Source: Candidatus Woesearchaeota archaeon
Lineage (GTDB): Archaea > Nanobdellota > Nanobdellia > Woesearchaeales > GW2011-AR4
Length of the DNA stretch: 8,343 nt
Direction of reading: 5' to 3'
NCBI GenBank assembly: GCA_030751755.1
Contig: JASMFO010000011.1
Span: forward strand, 1-8,343
In this document: positions 5,877 through 8,343 of the stretch, one piece after another
How positions within the stretch are numbered: position 1 is the first letter of the stretch
Layout: every line of letters begins with the position of its first letter
Position numbers and translations under genes: made by a program
The notes under the pieces: generated by a model
Database searches by the model: none
What the model was told of the DNA's origin: nothing
The model's input: the letters and a program-made list of their open reading frames with translations, nothing else

Positions 5877-5882
5877 GGGTGG
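5877..5882 (+). promoter_or_regulatory. Ribosome-binding-like site deciding the carboxyltransferase start
   Basis: GGGTGG, eight bases before the ATG at 5891, can pair in part with the CACC/CCUCC end of archaeal 16S rRNA. The in-frame GTG at 5879 lies inside this motif, and an in-frame TAG sits at 5867-5869, so ATG 5891 is the better start. Confidence 0.4.
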
Positions 5883-5890
5883 TTAAATAT

Positions 5891-7375
5891 ATGGTAAATG
5901 GCTCTAATGCAGATAAAGAATCAATTAAAAAACAGCATGCTAAAGGCAGGCTGACAGCAAGAGAAAGGATTGAGATACTTCTGGATAAAAGTTCATTTAC
6001 AGAGCTGAACGAATTAGCTGAATTAAAGAGCCATAATTATGATTTACAGAATAAGAAGAAAGCAGGAGATGGTGTTATAACAGGTTATGGTAAGATTAAT
6101 GGAAAGCCAGTTTGTATATATGCTCAGGATTTTACCTTCATGGGGGGTTCAATGGGAGAGATGCACAATTTAAAAATTGCTGAGATAATGCAGCATGCAT
6201 TAAAGATTGGATGCCCAACTATTGGCTTATTTGACTCTGGTGGAGCAAGAATCCAGGAAGGGATACGTGGTTTAGATACTGGTGGTTTAATCTTCAAAGC
6301 AAATACTCTTGCTTCTGGCGTTATACCTCAGATTTCTGTTATATTGGGGCCATGCGCTGGAATTGCTGTTTACAGCCCGGCATTGACTGATTTTGTCTTC
6401 ATGACCAAAAAGATAAGCAACATGTTCATTACTGGTCCGGATGTGATAAAAAGCGTTACAGGTGAAAGCATAGACTTTAATGGTTTAGGAGGGCCTTTAG
6501 TACATAATGAAAAATCAGGTGTAGCTCATTTCATATCAGAAAATGAAAAGGAATCCTTTGAAACAATTAAATTACTGCTAAGCTACCTGCCTCAGAACAA
6601 TATGGAAAATCCACCAGTAATAAACACAAATGATAACCAAAATAGAATAAACTCAAGATTAAAAGACATAATACCAAAAGACTCAAAGAAATCTTATGAT
6701 GTCAAAAGTATTATAGAAGAGATTATAGATAAAAACACTTTCCTTGAAATACAGCCATTATATGCTCAAAATGCAGTTGTAGGCTTAGCAAGACTAAACA
6801 ACAACACAATAGGAATAGTGGCAAATCAGCCAAAAATACTTGCTGGTTGTTTAGACATAAACAGCTCTAATAAGATTGCAAGGTTTGTAAGATTTTGTGA
6901 CAGCTTTAACATCCCAATAATAAATTTAGTAGACGTTACAGGGTATCTTCCAGGTGTAAACCAAGAACATAACGGAATAATAAGGCATGGTGCAAAAGTA
7001 CTTTATGCTTATTCTGAAGCTACAGTGCCTAAGATAAGCTTAGTTATGAGAAAAGCCTATGGTGGTGCTTACATTGCATTAGTAAGTAAGGATATGGGAT
7101 TTGACAAGGTAATTGCATGGCCTCAAGCTGAAATAGCTGTAATGGGGGCAGAGCAGGCAGTGAATATAATCTTTAGAAAAGAAAAAAACAAAGCTGCTAA
7201 AGTAAAAGAGTATAAAGAGAAATTTCTAAATCCATACGAAGCAGCAAAGCATGGTGAAGTGGACATAATAACAGAACCGAAGAACACAAGAAAGACATTA
7301 ATCAACTGCCTGGAAATGTTAATAAATAAAAGAGAGAGAAGGCCAGCAAAAAAGCACGGAAATATGCCCCTGTAA
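5891..7375 (+). CDS. Biotin-dependent acyl-CoA carboxyltransferase (PccB/MmdA type)
   Basis: From ATG 5891 the product is 494 aa and includes both crotonase-like halves of the family. The N half has KGRLTARERIEILLD (residues 18-32), FDSGGARIQEG (114-124) and a GPCAG oxyanion region (153-157). The C half has GVNQEHNGIIRHGAKVLYAY (355-374), RKAYGGAYIA (387-396), a WPQAEIAVMG segment (410-419) and the terminal KKHGNMPL. The enzyme moves CO2 between carboxybiotin and a short acyl-CoA. This fold serves both the propionyl-CoA carboxylase beta subunit and the methylmalonyl-CoA decarboxylase alpha subunit; sequence alone does not separate them. It is about 15-25 residues shorter at the N-terminus than many relatives, and an in-frame stop at 5867 rules out a longer start. 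The carrier gene follows after 1 nt. No biotin carboxylase or membrane beta subunit is in the window. Confidence 0.92.
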   Translation: MVNGSNADKESIKKQHAKGRLTARERIEILLDKSSFTELNELAELKSHNYDLQNKKKAGDGVITGYGKINGKPVCIYAQDFTFMGGSMGEMHNLKIAEIMQHALKIGCPTIGLFDSGGARIQEGIRGLDTGGLIFKANTLASGVIPQISVILGPCAGIAVYSPALTDFVFMTKKISNMFITGPDVIKSVTGESIDFNGLGGPLVHNEKSGVAHFISENEKESFETIKLLLSYLPQNNMENPPVINTNDNQNRINSRLKDIIPKDSKKSYDVKSIIEEIIDKNTFLEIQPLYAQNAVVGLARLNNNTIGIVANQPKILAGCLDINSSNKIARFVRFCDSFNIPIINLVDVTGYLPGVNQEHNGIIRHGAKVLYAYSEATVPKISLVMRKAYGGAYIALVSKDMGFDKVIAWPQAEIAVMGAEQAVNIIFRKEKNKAAKVKEYKEKFLNPYEAAKHGEVDIITEPKNTRKTLINCLEMLINKRERRPAKKHGNMPL

Positions 7376-7376
7376 A

Positions 7377-7766
7377 ATGGAAGATATAACCATTAAGGTG
7401 GATGGCAAAGAGTATGATGTCAGGGTTGAAGAAACTGGTGATGGAAAAATCCTTGTCCATTGCAATGGAGATGTTTATGAGGTTGAATCTACACAAGATA
7501 CTCAGGCTTCTATCTTCAACAGGGTAAAAAAGGAGAAGATTGAAGATTCTGGAAAATGTGTCATTACAGCGCCATTGCCGGGAACAATCTATGAGGTAAA
7601 AGTAAATAAAGGGGAAAAAGTAAGAGAAGGTCAGTCCTTAATCAAGCTTATAGCAATGAAGATGGAAAACGACATAATAGCAAAAAGGTCTGGTATAGTA
7701 AAGGAAATAAAGGTAAAAAAGAATGATAGTGTCAGTAAAGATGATATTCTAATTGTTATTGAATAA
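7377..7766 (+). CDS. Biotin carboxyl carrier protein (biotinyl domain)
   Basis: A 129-aa carrier subunit. Residues 1-38 form a short beta-rich region (ITIKVDGKEYDVRVEE). A short polar linker (about 39-60) replaces the Ala/Pro-rich hinge common in this family. The biotinyl domain (about 60-129) carries TAPLPGTIYEV (64-74), VNKGEKVREGQ (76-86), AMKM (93-96) and a C-terminal ILIVIE. Lys95 is the biotin site, 34 residues from the end, as is usual. The base before AMKM is Ile where most carriers have Glu (EAMKM). The domain swings carboxybiotin to the carboxyltransferase encoded just upstream; the 1-nt gap indicates one mRNA and coupled translation. It is most like the gamma/BCCP subunits of methylmalonyl-CoA or oxaloacetate decarboxylases and of archaeal acyl-CoA carboxylases. 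Confidence 0.93.
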   Translation: MEDITIKVDGKEYDVRVEETGDGKILVHCNGDVYEVESTQDTQASIFNRVKKEKIEDSGKCVITAPLPGTIYEVKVNKGEKVREGQSLIKLIAMKMENDIIAKRSGIVKEIKVKKNDSVSKDDILIVIE

Positions 7767-8343
7767 TTAACTTTTTATTTTTTCTGCACCTTTCCACAAG
7801 TAAGGAAACAATGCAGCAGCACCGATCATCTTAAGCGCATCCCCTATAATGAATGGGATAAGCCCTGCCATCAGCATCTGCCAAAAGGTAAGGTTTGGAA
7901 GCGCTAACCATAACCATGGAAGCCCGAAAGCGTAGATAAGAATTTCGCCAACCAAAAGAACAAATAAAATTGACTTCCAGTTTCTTCCGTATCCTTTCTC
8001 TATCATCCAGCCGACTGCGAATGCAGCAAATACGAAACCTATTATGTATCCGGCAGAAGGCCCCAACACAGCAGCACCTTCCTTTATGGTGTAAAATACT
8101 TCCAGTCCGGTTTTGTTGCCTGCAAAAACTGCAAATCCTACTAGACCTGCCAATATGTAACCAATCAGAGTTATTGCCCCTCTCCACGAGCCAAAGAAAA
8201 AAGCTATTGTGAAAACACCAAAAGTCTGCATGGTTATAGGAACCGGCCATAAAGGAATCCTGATTTTAGCTATTAAAGCCAAAAAAACCACGCTTAAAGC
8301 AATCATAGCTATATCCAAAAAAACATTTCTTTGCCTGAAAATT
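7767..8343 (-). CDS. bioY: BioY biotin transporter S component (partial, N-terminus outside window)
   Basis: The visible 191 residues stay open to the right edge, so the true start probably lies beyond it; an in-frame TTG at 8318 exists, but the reading frame continues upstream with FRQRNVF, as in other BioY N-termini. Family marks are PVPITMQTFGV (33-43 of the visible part), VFAGN (72-76), GPSAGYIIGF (94-103) and a C-terminal GDALKMIGAAAL (167-178). About six hydrophobic segments fit the S-component fold of ECF transporters. BioY captures biotin at the membrane and works with an ECF energising module (two ATPases and a T protein), none of which is in this window; solitary BioY transport has also been reported. 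The gene stops directly against the carrier gene stop, tail to tail, next to the biotin-using enzyme it would serve. Confidence 0.92.
   Translation of the reverse strand, partial: IFRQRNVFLDIAMIALSVVFLALIAKIRIPLWPVPITMQTFGVFTIAFFFGSWRGAITLIGYILAGLVGFAVFAGNKTGLEVFYTIKEGAAVLGPSAGYIIGFVFAAFAVGWMIEKGYGRNWKSILFVLLVGEILIYAFGLPWLWLALPNLTFWQMLMAGLIPFIIGDALKMIGAAALFPYLWKGAEKIKS
7772..7783 (+). terminator. T-rich archaeal terminator after the carrier gene
   Basis: TTTTTATTTTTT begins five bases after the carrier stop codon. T-tracts without a needed hairpin are the usual archaeal terminators. It lies inside the 3' end of bioY on the other strand, so the plus-strand transcript would end by overlapping bioY mRNA only slightly. 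Confidence 0.5.

Noticed and set aside
7831..8250. 139-codon minus-strand frame overlapping bioY
   Set aside because: It is the alternate frame of bioY; its composition (many Cys, Arg, His) is typical of a shifted membrane gene, and bioY is clear.

Overview
This is a compact, AT-rich stretch of an archaeal chromosome. The archaeal signs are an AK6/Fap7-type adenylate kinase, an archaeal MBF1 with an N-terminal zinc ribbon, RadB, a SlyD-like archaeal FKBP, TATA-like boxes about 24-30 nt ahead of several start codons, and few clear Shine-Dalgarno sites. Small intergenic gaps, overlapping gene ends and the style of the membrane glycosyltransferase genes recall the DPANN group (Woesearchaeota/Pacearchaeota-like). 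That placement is inference only. There is no rRNA, tRNA, CRISPR array or mobile element.

Layout. (1) 1-161, minus: 5' part of the AK6/Fap7 gene, leaving the window. (2) 257-1117, plus: a YjbQ-family protein followed with no gap by archaeal MBF1, divergent from AK6; both flanking genes look leaderless or nearly so. (3) 1152-4490, plus: a membrane cassette made of a processive-type GT2 glycosyltransferase, a membrane-anchored thioredoxin-like protein with a CLHC motif, and a multi-spanning GT-C glycosyltransferase with a cysteine-containing C-terminal tail. (4) 4527-5240, plus: radB, preceded by a 15-bp near-perfect palindrome over its TATA-like box. It ends in a 4-nt tail-to-tail overlap with (5) an FKBP/SlyD-like prolyl isomerase (5237-5659, minus). 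(6) A 231-bp divergent control region. (7) 5891-7766, plus: a biotin-dependent carboxyltransferase (propionyl-CoA carboxylase beta / methylmalonyl-CoA decarboxylase alpha type) and a biotin carrier protein, 1 nt apart. (8) 7767-8343, minus: BioY biotin transporter, 5' end outside the window, abutting the carrier gene tail to tail.

How the genes may work together. The right-hand part is a biotin module: BioY would import biotin, which is attached to the carrier lysine and used by the carboxyltransferase. Neither a biotin carboxylase nor a membrane decarboxylase subunit is here, so carboxylation versus Na+-coupled decarboxylation stays open. The middle cassette probably builds or attaches a cell-surface glycan. 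Its thioredoxin-like member, placed between the two glycosyltransferases and facing the outside by prediction, is the least explained gene and the best candidate for something new.
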